Shown: positions 12,001 through 24,402 of the stretch, piece by piece
How the letters are laid out: each line of letters opens with the position of its first letter
Position numbering within the stretch: position 1 is the stretch's first letter
Assembly (NCBI GenBank): GCA_030704615.1
Contig: CM060733.1
Coordinates: 62,992,001 to 63,056,000 of the forward strand
Reading direction: 5' to 3'
Length of the DNA: 64,000 nucleotides
Source: Takakia lepidozioides
Taxonomy: Eukaryota > Streptophyta > Takakiopsida > Takakiales > Takakiaceae
Position numbers and translations under genes: made by a program
The notes under the pieces: model-generated
What the model was told of the DNA's origin: nothing
The model's input: the letters and a program-made list of their open reading frames with translations, nothing else
Databases searched by the model: none

Positions 12001-12856
12001 ACTTTGCGGTAGTACCTTGTAATCTTTTCATCTCCTCCACTAGTGCGTTGTACATTATGTCCGCCCATTGTACCTCTTGTCCCTTCAGGCCTTTGAGTAT
12101 TTCCTCCGTGAAGGATCTGCTCAAATACTGTTGGTTCTGTTTCATGGCAATCATAACGTTCAATACCTAGCCTACCTCTTTTAGCCCTGGGTACACAGCC
12201 TTGGTACAAGCATAACCCTGAGTTTTAAAGAAACTCCCTTCTTGGAATAAGTCCCCTATTTGCAGTCTTGCCCTGTGTTCCTCCACATGCATCTGACCTG
12301 CTGGCAATCGAAACAATTGCTGGAGGTATAAGGGAGTAATCATTAATTCAACTCCCTTCACCGTTGTTGTTCCTGTCCTTGGCTCAAAGTTGTGCAAAAA
12401 TTGTAACATGTACTGTCTATGGTGTAATGTCCAATCTAGGCTTTGCAATCCTTGCAATCTCAGCTCCTCCAGTATCTGTATCGCCTGTGGGGTAGCAATC
12501 GTTTGTTTCTGCAGAATTGTGGTGCTCTTCACCCTGATTTCCTTCATTCCTCTCACTCTCTTCATTTTAGACTCACAGAACTGTTTTGGCTGTAACAACT
12601 GCAGAAATGCCTGTAGTGCACAAAGCATAAACGTATGGTTGCCACAGAAGGCTATGGGTAATTTCTTGTAAGCTTGCGGGGCTTGCAAGCATCGCTCAAG
12701 AGAAAAGCTTCGCTCTGTTCTTTCGTGTCTATGCTGCGTAAGTAATATTGCGAGCATATAATCTGTTAGTTCCTCCATAGTTTCCAAGCTATAACATTGA
12801 TGGTCTGTCCCGTCGAGACGCCCGTTACTCAGAACGACGCCGCCTCTTGCGCTCAA
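9036..12856 (-). pseudogene. Retrotransposon accessory ORF in env position, about 1,270 codons, broken
   Basis: One long minus-strand reading frame lies between the integrase end and the polypurine tract. It is broken by an in-frame TAG near 12,167, a frameshift near 11,520 and an in-frame TAA at 10,554-10,556; reading resumes in the same frame after both stops. Segments: an N-terminal part with VKGVELMITPLYLQQLFRLP, weakly like the plant mobile-domain-type ORFs of some retrotransposons; a low-complexity acidic middle; a long coiled coil rich in Gln, Glu and Lys (about 11,250-10,560); a second coiled coil (10,450-10,300); a Pro/Thr-rich linker; a folded aromatic-rich domain (10,000-9,350); and a basic Arg/Ser/Pro tail. 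No signal peptide or membrane segment was seen, so it is unlikely to be an envelope glycoprotein. The family was not recognised. Confidence 0.55.
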
Positions 12857-13224
12857 TTTCCCTCCATTTTCTTGATCATTTCTCTGGTTTCTATTGGCTG
12901 TCTCCGCTGTGACTGGATTTTAGATTTTATTTTCTTTAGTGGACTTTCCCTGCTGGATATTCCACTAGGATCACACATGTGACAAGAATTTCGCTTTTCT
13001 GTACTTGCCGTTCGTTCCGTTTCCCTTTTTCCGTATTCATTAATGGGCCCGCCTTTCATCCCTTTTGACGGCCGTTCTTGTCCTCTTTCTTTATGACACC
13101 TGGTCTTGCACTTCCTTCTCAGCTGTGTGTCGCGCCCTGACCTCCACGTGTCTATTTTTAAACTAGTTTCCGTTTTTTTTTCCGTCAGCCATTTTCCTAA
13201 AGTTATTATGCGTCCACCTGTCAC
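12853..13224 (-). CDS. Hypothetical basic 123-residue ORF of the same retroelement
   Basis: A Lys/Arg-rich frame (about one third charged residues) that ends at the start of the long accessory ORF, in a different frame. It fills the space between the integrase tail and the accessory ORF. It could be an N-terminal extension of that ORF shifted by a frameshift, or non-coding leader. No motif was recognised. Confidence 0.25.
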   Translation of the reverse strand: MTGGRIITLGKWLTEKKTETSLKIDTWRSGRDTQLRRKCKTRCHKERGQERPSKGMKGGPINEYGKRETERTASTEKRNSCHMCDPSGISSRESPLKKIKSKIQSQRRQPIETREMIKKMEGN

Positions 13225-13229
13225 TGATT

Positions 13230-13862
13230 CTATGGATCGTGTAACCCTAGTAGGCTGTGTTGAGCTGTGACAGGCTGTGTCATACTGGGGTACACTGTGA
13301 TAGGCTGTGATGCACTGTGGTAAGCTGTGATAGGCTGTGATATGCTGTGGTAAGCTGTGATAGGCTGTGACACGCTGTGGTAGGTTGTGATAGGCTGTGT
13401 CGCGTCGTGCTGGGCTGTGATAGGCTGTGTCACATCGTGATGGGCTGTGATAGGCTGTGCTTTGCCTTGATTGGCTGTGATAGGCTGTGTCACGTCGTGA
13501 TGAGCTGTGATAGGCTGTGGTTCGCCTTGATGGGTGTGATAGGCTGTGTCACGCTTGTTTTGCCCGCCTTGATCATATGTGCTTGGCCTAGCGACAAGTG
13601 CTCCATACTCCGTTTGTAACCCCGGTGCAGCCCGTGACTGCTCTTGCGTTTCAACATGCAAATCATGCTGCAATGGTTTGTCATGGATACCACTGTACCC
13701 CTTCAACTTATTGGCATTGACTCTTCCCAGCATTTCTTTATTAATGGTTTGTAACATGGCGGTGTTGTTATCATACATCTTTTGTATGACATAAGGTCCT
13801 TTCCATGCTTCCGCACTCATCTTGTAACATATGTTAGAGAGCAATTTTGATAGGTGACAGAG
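13230..13862 (-). pseudogene. Ty3 integrase C-terminus with repetitive peptide tail
   Basis: The segment at 13,690-13,862 reads AWKGPYVIQKMYDNNTAMLQ followed by VNANKLKGY. This is the common C-terminal fold of Ty3 integrases (WxGPY ... VNxxxLKxY). After a linker the frame becomes about ten repeats of a TQPITAxHD-like unit and stops at 13,230. Upstream of about 13,862 the homology is lost, so gag, protease, reverse transcriptase and the integrase core are missing. It belongs with the accessory ORF and LTR below it on the same strand. Confidence 0.65.
13250..13560 (+). repeat. 30-bp minisatellite coding the integrase tail
   Basis: Tandem units of about 30 bp with GGCTGTGATAGGCTGTG as the core, roughly ten copies. 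The period is a multiple of three, so the minus-strand frame stays open and encodes the QPITA repeats. The core resembles the LTR array at 8,676-8,880. Confidence 0.8.
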
Positions 13863-13869
13863 GATTTTA

Positions 13870-14826
13870 ATGAGTGCTACAACCCTCATATTGGTAATCC
13901 CGGATAGAAAAGGGAATATATCCCCGGCCCCGGAATCTTCCTTCACACCCCCTCCACCCAATAAATTTTTGACCCCTATCCCTTTAAAAAAATCTGGAGG
14001 TTGCATGCCTACTCCAAATGGCATGCAATACATTGGAGCAAGTGGGCCACCTCATGCGCTACAAATGCTCAGAATGAATGAATGTAAAAAAAGTTCATCT
14101 GCAAAAGTTAGGATGGTCCTCCAGTCAGCGCGACCTGAAACAGGTCCCGTAGGAAGTTAAGGGTTAAGGGTGGTGTTTACATGCGATTCTAGTGAATAAT
14201 GAATAATGCCGTCTCGTTGGATTATTTTAGGGAATTATTGCTCAACATTCCTATTATTCTGGGAATCTTGGGCCTGATTATTGCTCAAGTTTTTCGACTT
14301 GGCTCTTGCTCCATTACATGGCTATTTTTCAATGTTGACATGTGTTAGTTTCGCATCATCGCAGTGGTCAATTACACTGTGTAATGGCCATTGGGAGCAT
14401 ACATATTTGCTTACTTTGTTATTTTTCATTTTGTTATTAGCGGCCAAGTGGTGTCAATCCGCTAACGGGCTTGCAGGCAGTTCTGTGAGGAACTGGCTCT
14501 TTACCTTGCACATTCCAGCGGGGTTTTTCACACATGGACCGGTTCCGGGGCTGGTATTGATGGAGTGGTAAGTGCAGTAATTAGAGCGCGGTAAGGGGTG
14601 GCGAAATAGGAAGAAGGTGGCGAGTCTGGCGACACAAAGCGGGGTGCTCGAGAGGTAAGCGTGCAATAAGGAGGTACTTAGCAGAGCAGTGATTGAGTGA
14701 ATGTGTGTGTGTGCAGGCACAGTGATGGCTATGGGTGCCAGCGCTTGCAGCTGGCCCTCTGCCACTACCACGGCTTAGGGTTGGGCACGAGGACAGAATA
14801 GTGTAGATCGAATTCTACACTGCGCC
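13870..14826. other. Intergenic region upstream of the GDPDL gene
   Basis: No gene was recognised. A segment at about 14,090-14,165 (TGCAAAAGTTAG ... AAGGGTTAA) resembles 3,315-3,370 and may be a short dispersed repeat. The promoter of the downstream gene should lie here, but no clear TATA box stands out near 14,827. Confidence 0.4.
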
Positions 14827-17800
14827 ATGAATCACCTCATCTGTTCCTGTGTGCTCGTGCTGCTGCTTTCTGTGGGAGTGGTGACGGGGCGGAATTCAAC
14901 CTGGAGGACCTTGCACGGTGAGTGTCTGGATTTCCTTGCATCTTTTGCAGATCCGTGTTGTCGAGTGTTGATGCAATGGCTCTCTTTTCTGGGCTGTTTC
15001 TGCTTCCCGAGACGTCAACTGTGGTCTTGAAAGTTTTCTCCCCTCCCAATAGATACCGGGTCTTAGTGGCTTCTCCAGTGTGAACTGGAAACGCACCTGC
15101 ATTGGTACATTGCGGGGCTGTTGTCTAGTTGTCAGGTTATCATATTTCTAACACATCAGTACAGCTCTACTGAGGCTGTAGGCTAACGTTCTCAGGTGAT
15201 GGACATACAGAAGGAATCTGTGGTGAATGATGAGCATGGTCGTCAAAAGCTCTTTGGAAGCTCAGAATCGTAGGCAAGCTGGCGGGTACTATTGAACATT
15301 TCGTCAAGAATGACCGAGTGCTGCTGGGTTGTGGCGATCATCATCGTGCAACAATGCACATCAAACTCAACTGTGTGAAAGAATGATCCTCGATGAGGCA
15401 GTTAGCGCTCTGTTATAGAGAATTTAATTTCTGGTCCCCATCTCAGTCTGTCTGCCCCTTAGCAACAAACCCAACTTCCCCTCGCGCCTTCCCCGCCCCG
15501 CCCCCTCCGGACTCCTTCTTACTTTCGATTTTCAGCATCTTCGTTACACGGGTGCATCTTTGATGTGTCCATTGTCTCTCTCATTGCCTGAAACACTTGT
15601 GTACTTGTGCAGGCGGCTCTCCGCTTATTGTTGCGAATGGTGGCAGCTCAGGCATGTTCCCAGACCAAACTCAGCTGGCCTATGCTGACGCTCTTAATTC
15701 CAGTATGAAGGGTATTGCACTTTTGTGCGACCTTCAGTTGACTAAGGACAACCAAGGCATTTGTCGCACTAATATTGACCTTCGAGCCAGCGTCAATGTC
15801 TCGGCTTTAAACCGAACCAACACCTACACAGTGAACGGAGTTTCTGTCAATGGAAGTTTTTCAGTGGACTTCACTTTGAATGAATTACAGGGACCTACTA
15901 TTATGGGTATGTCACAACTTTCAAACCTCCAAATGTTACAGTCTTGAATAAGCTTCAGCAAAATTACCAACGCCATTTCTTTCTCAGTTGATATCGTGAG
16001 CCTCCCAGAGAGATAGGAAGACTTGACCAATATGCTTCTGAGGGGGGCAAATAGAAAGTGGCAGTGAGATGTGGACTTGCATCATCTTCGGTTGGGTAGC
16101 TTTGCAAACGCTTATTGATCACGGAACAGCACATATACAGTCCTAAAGAGACGGTTGAGCGTGAAATGCTATGTTGGTTGTGCAATCTGTGTCAAGAGAG
16201 CGTGCTTGTAGTGGATGCATCCACACAGTCCTTGTTTTAAGCTGAGAGGAGCCATGCAGCCTTTGTACATACAAACACATTAAAATAGGATCATGATTTC
16301 TGATTTCTGGTGAGGTCAGGCTGGCGGGCTGGGTTATGCCACCATTTCCTATTTGTATGTTTCTTGCATTTTAATCGTCTAGCCTTCATAACAGGGCTTC
16401 ATGAGGCATGGAGAATCTCCATCCGCCGAGGACTTGTCCCAACCTGTAACTCAGATTCTTACCAAGCATCTCAGTTTTTGTATGGGAAAAATTAGTAAGA
16501 GTCTACACATGGTGTGAACCCACCTCATGTAGCCTGTCATTCTCTTACCAATATTAGGCAGACATGCCTAAGCTGGATGTCCAGAATTTCACTGGCTTGA
16601 ATTTCAATGGCTTGTGGTACTAGGCAAGTGATATAGACTGGATGTACCTCAGTGGGCACACAGAATATTGAACAGAATAATGAATTCATCTTTACTTTGC
16701 TGGCAAGATATGCAAAGAAGACATTTTGCCAGTGATAACTGCTTGGCCTCCTGAAAGCAGTGTTTGAAGAGCAAGTTCTTGGAATGCACCAGCAATTGTT
16801 TACTAAAGCATTTTGGTCATCATTGTGGGAACTAAGCTTGACACGCATGGTTCTTGAGATGGGGCCAGGTGTCGAATCAGCCAAATCTTGGCGGATTTGA
16901 CACCTTTTAGGGCTACATTAAAGATGTCACTACTTAAATAAGCTTGAGAATCATATTCACATCAACAGAGAAAAGGCGGGATAATGATTCAGCCATTTTA
17001 CTTTTTTCTGGGGACTCAATCTTGGCACAGACAGAGTGCAGACTTGGCCTTTTCAGCCAAGCTGGTTAGCATAAGTGTGTCTTACTGTCTCTTCTTCAAT
17101 GCCTTGGGGTACTTTGAGGTCTCTGTTTGTAGTATTTGATTCCTTCAATTGCTAGCAATCTACTGTCCTCATTGTCGTACTACTGCATGATTGTTGCGGA
17201 GATCCAACAACCATTGATTGGTTGCCTGACATCTCTTTTGGCATCTGGATCCAAGACCGTGGGGAGGTGACTGGATTTTTCCTCCTGTTCTAATACATGG
17301 GAGAGCTTGTGGTTGCAGCTTTTCAGCCAAATCAAGCACGCACTTATTTCTTTGATTCTCTATTTAAGATTCTTCAACCAGAGAATGTGTCAGATATAAT
17401 GTCTTCTTATGCACAGCTATTGAAGGCCCCTGCATATCTCTGGTTGAATGTTGAGGTATGGCTTCTGTCTCCCTCGGGGAACCACACATTACTCGAAGAC
17501 GCTTAAGTCTCAATTCATTCCCCTGTCACCTCAGGTCAAATGAGTTTTCAGAAGGGTCAAGGAACGTCCGGTATACCCATTGGATATTGCAGCCACACAC
17601 CTTCTCATTTGATGTAGTCTCAAAAGAAGGGGTCTGCTTTTCTTAGTCACTTTCTTGTAGGATCTGCACTTCAAAACTACAAAAAAATGTGTCAAATAAA
17701 CACTTGTTTTTGTTTCCTTGAGAAGTCTGACTCGTTTTAAGATATCCCCTTGTGGGCAGAGAGAGGAAGAGGAGAGCTTGCTGGTGTCCAATAATGTATG

Positions 17801-20800
17801 TACTTATACTAATTCCCACTGCACTCTGGCAATGGCAGAATCCAGCCTTCTTTGAGCAACACCCAGGAAAAAATAGCTTAGCAAGCTATCTCACTAATTT
17901 TTTGCCAAGGATTCACACGGACTACTTGTCGGCTACTGAGGTTGGCATACTGAGATTGATTAGTCCTGCAGCAAGGAAGGCAGGCACCAAGCTCATTTTC
18001 AAGATATATGATAAAGACAGTTTGGAGGTGAGTACAAACAAGACTTACGGCATGCTGCTGCAGAACTTAACGGACATAAGGACTTATGCCTCAGGGATAA
18101 TGGTGCCAAAGAATCTGATCTGGCCAATTGACAACACTACTCTTTATTTGCAACCTCACACGTCCTTAGTCCAAGATGCACACAGGGAAAAACTGGAAGT
18201 TTATGCATACGACTTTGCCAATGACCAGTATCCGAACAGCTATAACTACAGCTTCGATTCTGTTCAAGAGTATTTGGCCTTCGTAGCCAATCCTGATTTC
18301 TCTGTGGATGGCGTTGTCTCTGACTTTCCGTGGACAGCTTCGGAAGCTATTGGTACACCCCCTCCCCCCCTCTCTCTCTCTCTCGTTCTTTCTCCTCTGC
18401 CCACTACAAATCCCTTTCCTTGAGGAGGATCCAATCTAAGGTCTCTAGTTCAAATGATGTGGCCAGATCCCTCACAGGGGCTTTGAGCAAATTCAGCATT
18501 GGATTGAAACAGGAAGGTGGCATAAAATGCCAGTGAGGATAGCTGGGTTTTACCCAAACATTTCTAATCCTTGCGCTGTCTTCTTAAGAGATCTGGGTAT
18601 CCTTGACTCTGTGTCTCTGGCAGAGGCAAGTGCTTATTGGCCTGCCTGGATGAGGCACTCCGACTTTATGCAACATTTTGGGTTTGCTTCTTGGTTTTCC
18701 ATGGTTCTATGTTTTGCTCTGCTGTCCCATGAGCCCTCTGTACCTCTCAAGGATTTTGTAACTTTCTTTCTCTCTCTCTTTCTGTCTGAAATTTAAACTC
18801 AGGGGGGGGGGGAGGGGGGGGGGAGCGCGGAGTCTACCTTTGAACAAAAACAAAAAACAGATGTAAAGAGGAAAGGGAGATTGTCCATGCCTGATGTGCG
18901 GGTGGCCTGAAAACTCAACAATGTCCATTTTCTGATACAATTTCCAGGGTATTCTCATCACAGAATGACCCCCTGAAGACCATCAACAAGATAGTCCCTG
19001 CATCTCTGTTCACCAACTTAAAAAATCTCAAGGCTGAGCCTAAAGCCTTGGCCCTGTTGGAGTCTAATTGCTGGGCAGCTCACACAGCACACATGCTTGT
19101 GTGAAGGGTTTTCTAGAGGAATCTGGAAGGCCCGAACTTGTTCCACCCAAACTGGGCAGGGTCTATGGCCACAAGGCTACATCAAACAACGGCTTATGAG
19201 TTCATTCTTTCTTTCTGTCTGTCTGATTTATTGTCCGTGGCAAAGTGCGTTAGGTCATTATGGACCAAGAGTGGTTTACAGCTTACTTGCAAGATGCACT
19301 GTCTTCATTGGGTGGTCATTTAAATTTTTCTTTGGATTTGGTCTACTGCGACAAGTGTGGCTACTGGGCCCTGTGTCATATTTTATTCTTCTCCCCTCAG
19401 GTGGCATCGTATTCTAGACTTCTGCATTCTGCAAATATCTGTGCTGCTGAATCCAAAACACTTGAGGCCAACTGTGGCTTTCTATAGATGAGGAGAAAAG
19501 AATAGACTCACTGGAAATTATGGATTTGACTAGAAGCTATGTTCATTGACAGTTATTAGTAGAAACTCCACCTGACTAATATTGTTCCATGGGTTTGTGG
19601 ATGTGTGTAGAGTGCTATCCAGCTGGGTACCAAGTGTCTGCGGCAAATAAAGGTCAGTGCTGTGATTGTAGCTGGAAACTTATTTTTTGACTAATCACCT
19701 CCCTGCTTTTTTCTGCTAAGGGAGACAGATTTGATGAGGAAGTTTGTTGTTCTGTAGTCAATAAATAAGAGTGCAGCTGAAGTCACGGCAATTTAGTTCT
19801 CTAATCGCGTCCAGTGACCTTAGATGACTCTGCCCATGTTTTCTGGTCTACTTCCCGGCCATCTCTTTTCTCTCCTTCTTTTCTTTCTCATAAAGGACCA
19901 TTTCATTTCATTTCATTTCTCCTTGAGTGTTGTTACCACCATGCTTGGAAAGCTTCAGTGTTGCAAGATAATTGTGTTTCCTCTGCTTTTTTCCAACGAC
20001 TGTGGACACTATTAGGATTAACATTGAGGTAAGCCTTGCAGTGTGCTATTAGCATTGTATTTTGCTGTGACAAGACAAAGACACCTCCAGTTTGGATTTA
20101 GATATCAAAGCTGGGATTTTATATGTAGCCCTGCAGAAGTAATGAGCCAACCATGGCCACCCACCCTCCTTGATACCCTTGATGTGTGCCTGTTTTCATC
20201 CATCTCTTCTCTCCCAGCTCTAATCCAGCTGACATCTTTAGACACCTTCCAGACTCTGACTTTGTGATTTTCAACACTGTGATTTGAAGGTTATCATTCA
20301 AACTTGACAATACTTGGTGCAACATTTTGTTTCTGCAGTGAGCACTGGGGGAAACATCGAGTCAAAGCTGCAGGTGGTTTCCCACAATGGGGCAAGTGGG
20401 GACTTTCCAGGCTGCACTAAGCTGTCCTACATAGGAGCAATAAATGATGGTGCTGACTATATTGACTGTCCTGTTCAAATGACTAAAGATGGCATTCCCA
20501 TTTGCAGAGAGACGGTAGATCTTCTAGTAAGCACCACTGTGCTCACGAGTCCCCTGTACGAGCCTTACTTGACCACCTACCCTGACCTCCAGAATACTGC
20601 AGGTGTTTTTACTTTTGACATCTCCTGGGCGAATATAAGTACACTAAAAGGTAATCCAACACCACGTGATAGCTCTAGATTTGAACCTCTTTGGCTTGAC
20701 TTGACTTGCGTTTTTGTCTTTCATTTTTCAAGGCTCATCACCTAAATGATCAAATTGTTTGAGAGTAGTCAAAGAGCCAGAAAGTGCACCAACTGAGAAT

Positions 20801-22570
20801 TTTTGTGATTTGTTTTCCTCCTTTGCAGCGAAGATGTTCAGTCCAAAGCAATCCTCAGGTATTGTGAGGAATCCAGCATACACCTCGGAGCAGATTTTGA
20901 CCTTGGCAGACTTTTTGGACTTCGCAAAGAACCAGTCAGTTGGCGTGTATATTGATGTTCAGGTATTCAAAGAACGTACAAGGAGAGTACGGGAGTTGAT
21001 TGCTTCTCTACTCCTGGGGTTGGATTACAATGACGCCATCAACTTGATATTTCCTGGATTATGATGTTACATAGAAATGTCCACAAGTTGTTAGTGGCAT
21101 GCACTAGACTGAACAGGGGTGACTGTTTGGGAGGTGCAAAAGGAGAATTCATCAGGAAGCTGATAATTCATCGCATGAGCCACAAGGCAATAGTGCAAGT
21201 TAGTCCATGAGTTGCATATTTAATTGACACCCCTGTGTGGTTCTTTCTGGGTGAAGTCGTGTCTCAAAATACTGTGTCCCAGTAACGCACCTTTACTGGC
21301 GTCATGCTTTTGCTCATGCATGAGTCTGACTATGGCTTGGCTGCCACTGTAGAATGCCTACTACTTGCGAACCCAACACAACTTGGATGCCGTTGACGCA
21401 GTGGCGAATGCTCTTACTACAGCAGGCTTTACGAACCAGACCAAACGAGTGATATTGTCATCAACAGATAGTGCTGCCTTGGTTGCATTCCAACAGCTAT
21501 CGCCCTACTATGAGCGCATCTACCGCGTTCCTTACAATGATAAGTCCCCTATTTCCATCACGCTGACGGTTTTCCAGGTCAGTCTCTCCTTTTGCCTTTG
21601 CCTTTGCCTTGAGGTCTCACTCGTGGGTATATGGCTTCTTTCCTGTTTTGTTCATTAGTAGGGGTTGGATCTACTTGTGAAGCTGTATTTTTATTAGGGG
21701 ACTTCATGAAGTACTGCGGACATGAAGGTCTGTAGTAGTGTGGGTATGCGAGTCTCATGTCTAGTGAGAGGCATTCTTAAGGGCAGCTTGTAAGGTGTGG
21801 CACATGAGTTACCAGCACTCTATTAAACGTGTGCATGCCTATCCAACTGATCATTGTACCAACCCTCTGTATTTTGAGGGTTCTCAGGATTATGCTAGAA
21901 ATGCAAATAAAATCAACTTAAAACATTCTGCCTTGCAGGAGATCAAAAAATTTTCAAACAAAGTGGCGATCGATAGCAGAATCGTTGAGTCCATAGACAA
22001 TACTACATACTTTTTGAATGCGCAATCCAACGTTGTAAGTCTGGCACATTTGGCAAATCTGACTGTCTTCTACTACTTTCTACTCAACGAGTTCACTGCC
22101 TACGCTTTTGATTACCGGTCTGACCCCATTCTACAACTCAACACTCTTGTGCAAACATACCAAATCGATGGTCTCATCACTGATTTCCCAGCTACTGCAT
22201 CTGCCTATTTAAGAAGTAAGATGGCTCTTCCTTCTCCTTCTCACTGTTCATATTCCTCAAAAAGCTGCTGGATTGGAGCCAATTCTGCCTCCTCAGATTA
22301 CTCAGTTTTTTAGTTTGTTGTGCAGGTAACCACTGTGTTCAAGCAGCCCTGTCTACTTCAGCAGCAAACTATCCTATATATCCAGTGCAACCTGGATATC
22401 TGGAGAGTTTGATCAGCCAGGCACCTCCAGGGGCCCCAGCACCCACTGTGGTTGTGGAGGAACCCACCATCTCTTTCCCGATTCCTGCAAGGTCACCCAA
22501 TGCAAGCCCATTTAGCATCTTTTCCATAATGTTTGCAAGTTCTTTCATGTTATATCTCTTTTTGGAGTGA
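14827..22570 (+). CDS. GDPDL: Glycerophosphodiester phosphodiesterase-like protein (SHV3/GDPDL family), 742 aa, nine exons
   Basis: Exons: 14,827-14,917; 15,613-15,906; 17,319-17,455; 17,839-18,352; 20,339-20,650; 20,829-20,962; 21,353-21,577; 21,939-22,215; 22,326-22,570. All introns are GT-AG, phases agree, and the sum is 2,229 nt, giving 742 residues, the usual family size. Residues 1-21 form a signal peptide (LICSCVLVLLLSVGVVTG). Two tandem GDPD-like domains follow, about residues 31-345 (LIVANGGSSG ... CDLQLTKD ... FSVDFTLNEL; YLQPHT; SVDGVVSDFPW) and 346-665 (VVSHNGASGDFPGC ... IDCPVQMTKDG). The C-terminus is a Pro-rich linker and a hydrophobic tail fit for a GPI anchor. Many N-glycosylation sites. 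As in known GDPDLs, the canonical HRG and HD catalytic residues are altered in both domains. Relatives affect cellulose and pectin organisation at the cell surface. No break was found, so it is a likely functional gene. Confidence 0.93.
18360..18395. repeat. C/CT-rich microsatellite at the start of intron 4
   Basis: A run of C followed by (CT)n directly after the exon 4 donor site. Confidence 0.8.
18801..18826. repeat. G-run in intron 4
   Basis: About 20 G interrupted by one A, then GAGCGCGG. It could form a quadruplex on the coding strand. The rest of this 2-kb intron shows no recognisable insert. Confidence 0.8.
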
Positions 22571-23600
22571 GTTCAGGCCACATTTGCCTAGAGAGAAAAA
22601 CGGAGTTGTATTTTGTCTGAAATTACGAATTGTATTGCATTTTTTTCTGTTAGTTTAGAATCTTATCTGAAGGGGAAACCATGGACCTTGGACCTTGCAT
22701 CCGATCAGTTCAGAGTAAAGGACTTTCCAAAAATTAGAGGTTGTGTAGTTTTGGTCACAAATGTGAGAGCGTTAAATGTTATTGTATTTTTCCACAATCT
22801 CAGGTAAGATGTAACTTTCTGTGGTAAAATATTCTTATATGGCTCTTATGTGAGTCTTTCTTCTCTTAAGGTGGACGTTGCAGTGATAAAACTATCTGAT
22901 CTGCTATTAGATTTTGAAACAAATTTAGCCTCAAATTTTCATATATATGTCGAACTATGTCGGCCAGGATCTGCCGATTTAGCAGGCAAAGGTTGTCTTT
23001 AGCACCCAAAGCGCCGCTCCAAGGCCACTTTACCAGTTGGCAGCTTGCAGCCATAAATGAATCATCCCCACTGCAGGCTCCACTTGGTACAAGAGATCCT
23101 GGCCCTGTCACAAAAAGCTCCGTCTCCTACTACGTTCTCTTACAATACAGGGCTCCACAACCCCAGTGCAAGTCTCTGGTCACCAAGATGCCTTGGTTGA
23201 GTGAGCTAGGCGATGTAGATTCTGAGAGCAAGAAGGGGAAGAACTTTGTTGAAGATGAGGAGGAGCAACTGTGCTGCAGTTTTCTTCACATTTCTCAAGA
23301 CCCAACGATAGAAAACAGGCAGCGATCAAGCGCTTTGGTGTGGCTCCCATTTAAGCGACGGCGTCCTGGTTGTCCACCTTGTGAGATTGCGCACTCTCTT
23401 TCTGAATATAGAGTTTGACATCATCCCTCCTGCTCCGTATCCACGACTTGTTAGATGGGATATCCTGTTCGTTTTTAGAGAACAGGGGACAGAGGCCCTG
23501 ATTAATTTATTGATAAGGAGTAAGGAGAAAATAACCTTACAAATAAGCCATAAGGCAGATGAAAGAGGTTCCACTCGTGACCAAAGACCAGTGCCGAGTC
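22571..23600. other. 3' flank of the GDPDL gene
   Basis: AT-rich 3' UTR-like sequence to about 22,950. A 153-codon open frame at 22,957-23,418 (+), with an acidic stretch (VEDEEEQ) and a basic KRRR motif, has no recognised homologue, no intron or start context, and is probably chance. Confidence 0.35.
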
Positions 23601-23603
23601 TGA

Positions 23604-24056
23604 TCGGAGGGCAAAACAGGCTAAAATAGGTTGAAGGAGAAGGTGCCCACACCACCACATCCTCGATCTTGTGCCATGACCCATGGAGGATTTTTCCGGA
23701 CCATCAACCCAAAAGGACCTCTCGTGTGTGCTGCTTGTGTCTGTAATCAGGTAATGCCGGATTGGTTTGTGAGAACCACCACGGTGCAGCTGAGAGGGCA
23801 AAACAGGTTGAAATAGGTTGAAGAAGAAGGTGCCTCACCACATTGTCCTTGACCTTGTGTCATGACCCATGGAGGATTTGACGGACCATCAACCCAACCG
23901 GACCTCTCGTGTATGCTGCTTGGGTATGTAGTCAGGTAATGTCGGATTGGTCTATGAGCACCACCATGGTGCAGCTGAGCAGGCAGACATTGAAACACAG
24001 CCTGCTAAGACCAAGCTAACTCTCCCAACAACCTTGTAAACATCATGAAGAATACC
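23604..24056. repeat. Repeat R1, two tandem copies
   Basis: CATGACCCATGGAGGATTT-like blocks recur at about 23,677 and 23,861, and GGTGCAGCTGAG blocks at about 23,782 and 23,968, giving a period near 185 bp. Same family as 2,528-2,733, including the CCTTGTAAACATCA tail at 24,030. Confidence 0.7.
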
Positions 24057-24295
24057 AAATCATGGTACTAACAGGAGCCAAGGGAGGAAAGAAAAGAAAG
24101 GGGGGAGATCACACTAAAACGGAGAAGAAAACAAAACGCAACTTCAAGGATGCCCAGCAACCCGGAAACAGCGAGACAGGACACGAACTAAACTTAAGAA
24201 GCGCGGATTGAACCCCACAGCGACTACAATCAGGAAGAAAAAGCGCGCATCACGAGGAGAACATAAATAAAGGCCTGCAAGACAAGGATCGCTAT

Positions 24296-24402
24296 CGTGT
24301 GAGCAGCTCACGTGAGTAAGCTCACGTGAGTACGCTCACGCTTTGCACACTAATTGTGAGCAGAATCCCTTAAGCGTGAGCAGATTTTAAGCGTCAGCAG
24401 AT
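24296..24402. repeat. GTGAGC/GCTCAC motif cluster
   Basis: Seven or more copies of GCTCACG, CGTGAGC or GTGAGCAG in about 100 bp, partly as the small palindrome CTCACGTGAG. A related cluster with GTGAGCGTACGCTCAC lies at 55,945-56,062. From 24,402 to 24,960 there is A-rich sequence with no recognised gene. Confidence 0.65.

Noticed and set aside
9036-12856. A retroviral-type envelope gene
   Set aside because: The position fits, but there is no signal peptide, membrane segment or cleavage motif; coiled coils and a basic tail dominate.
22957-23418. A small gene downstream of GDPDL
   Set aside because: No homology, splice or start context; only an open frame of 153 codons.
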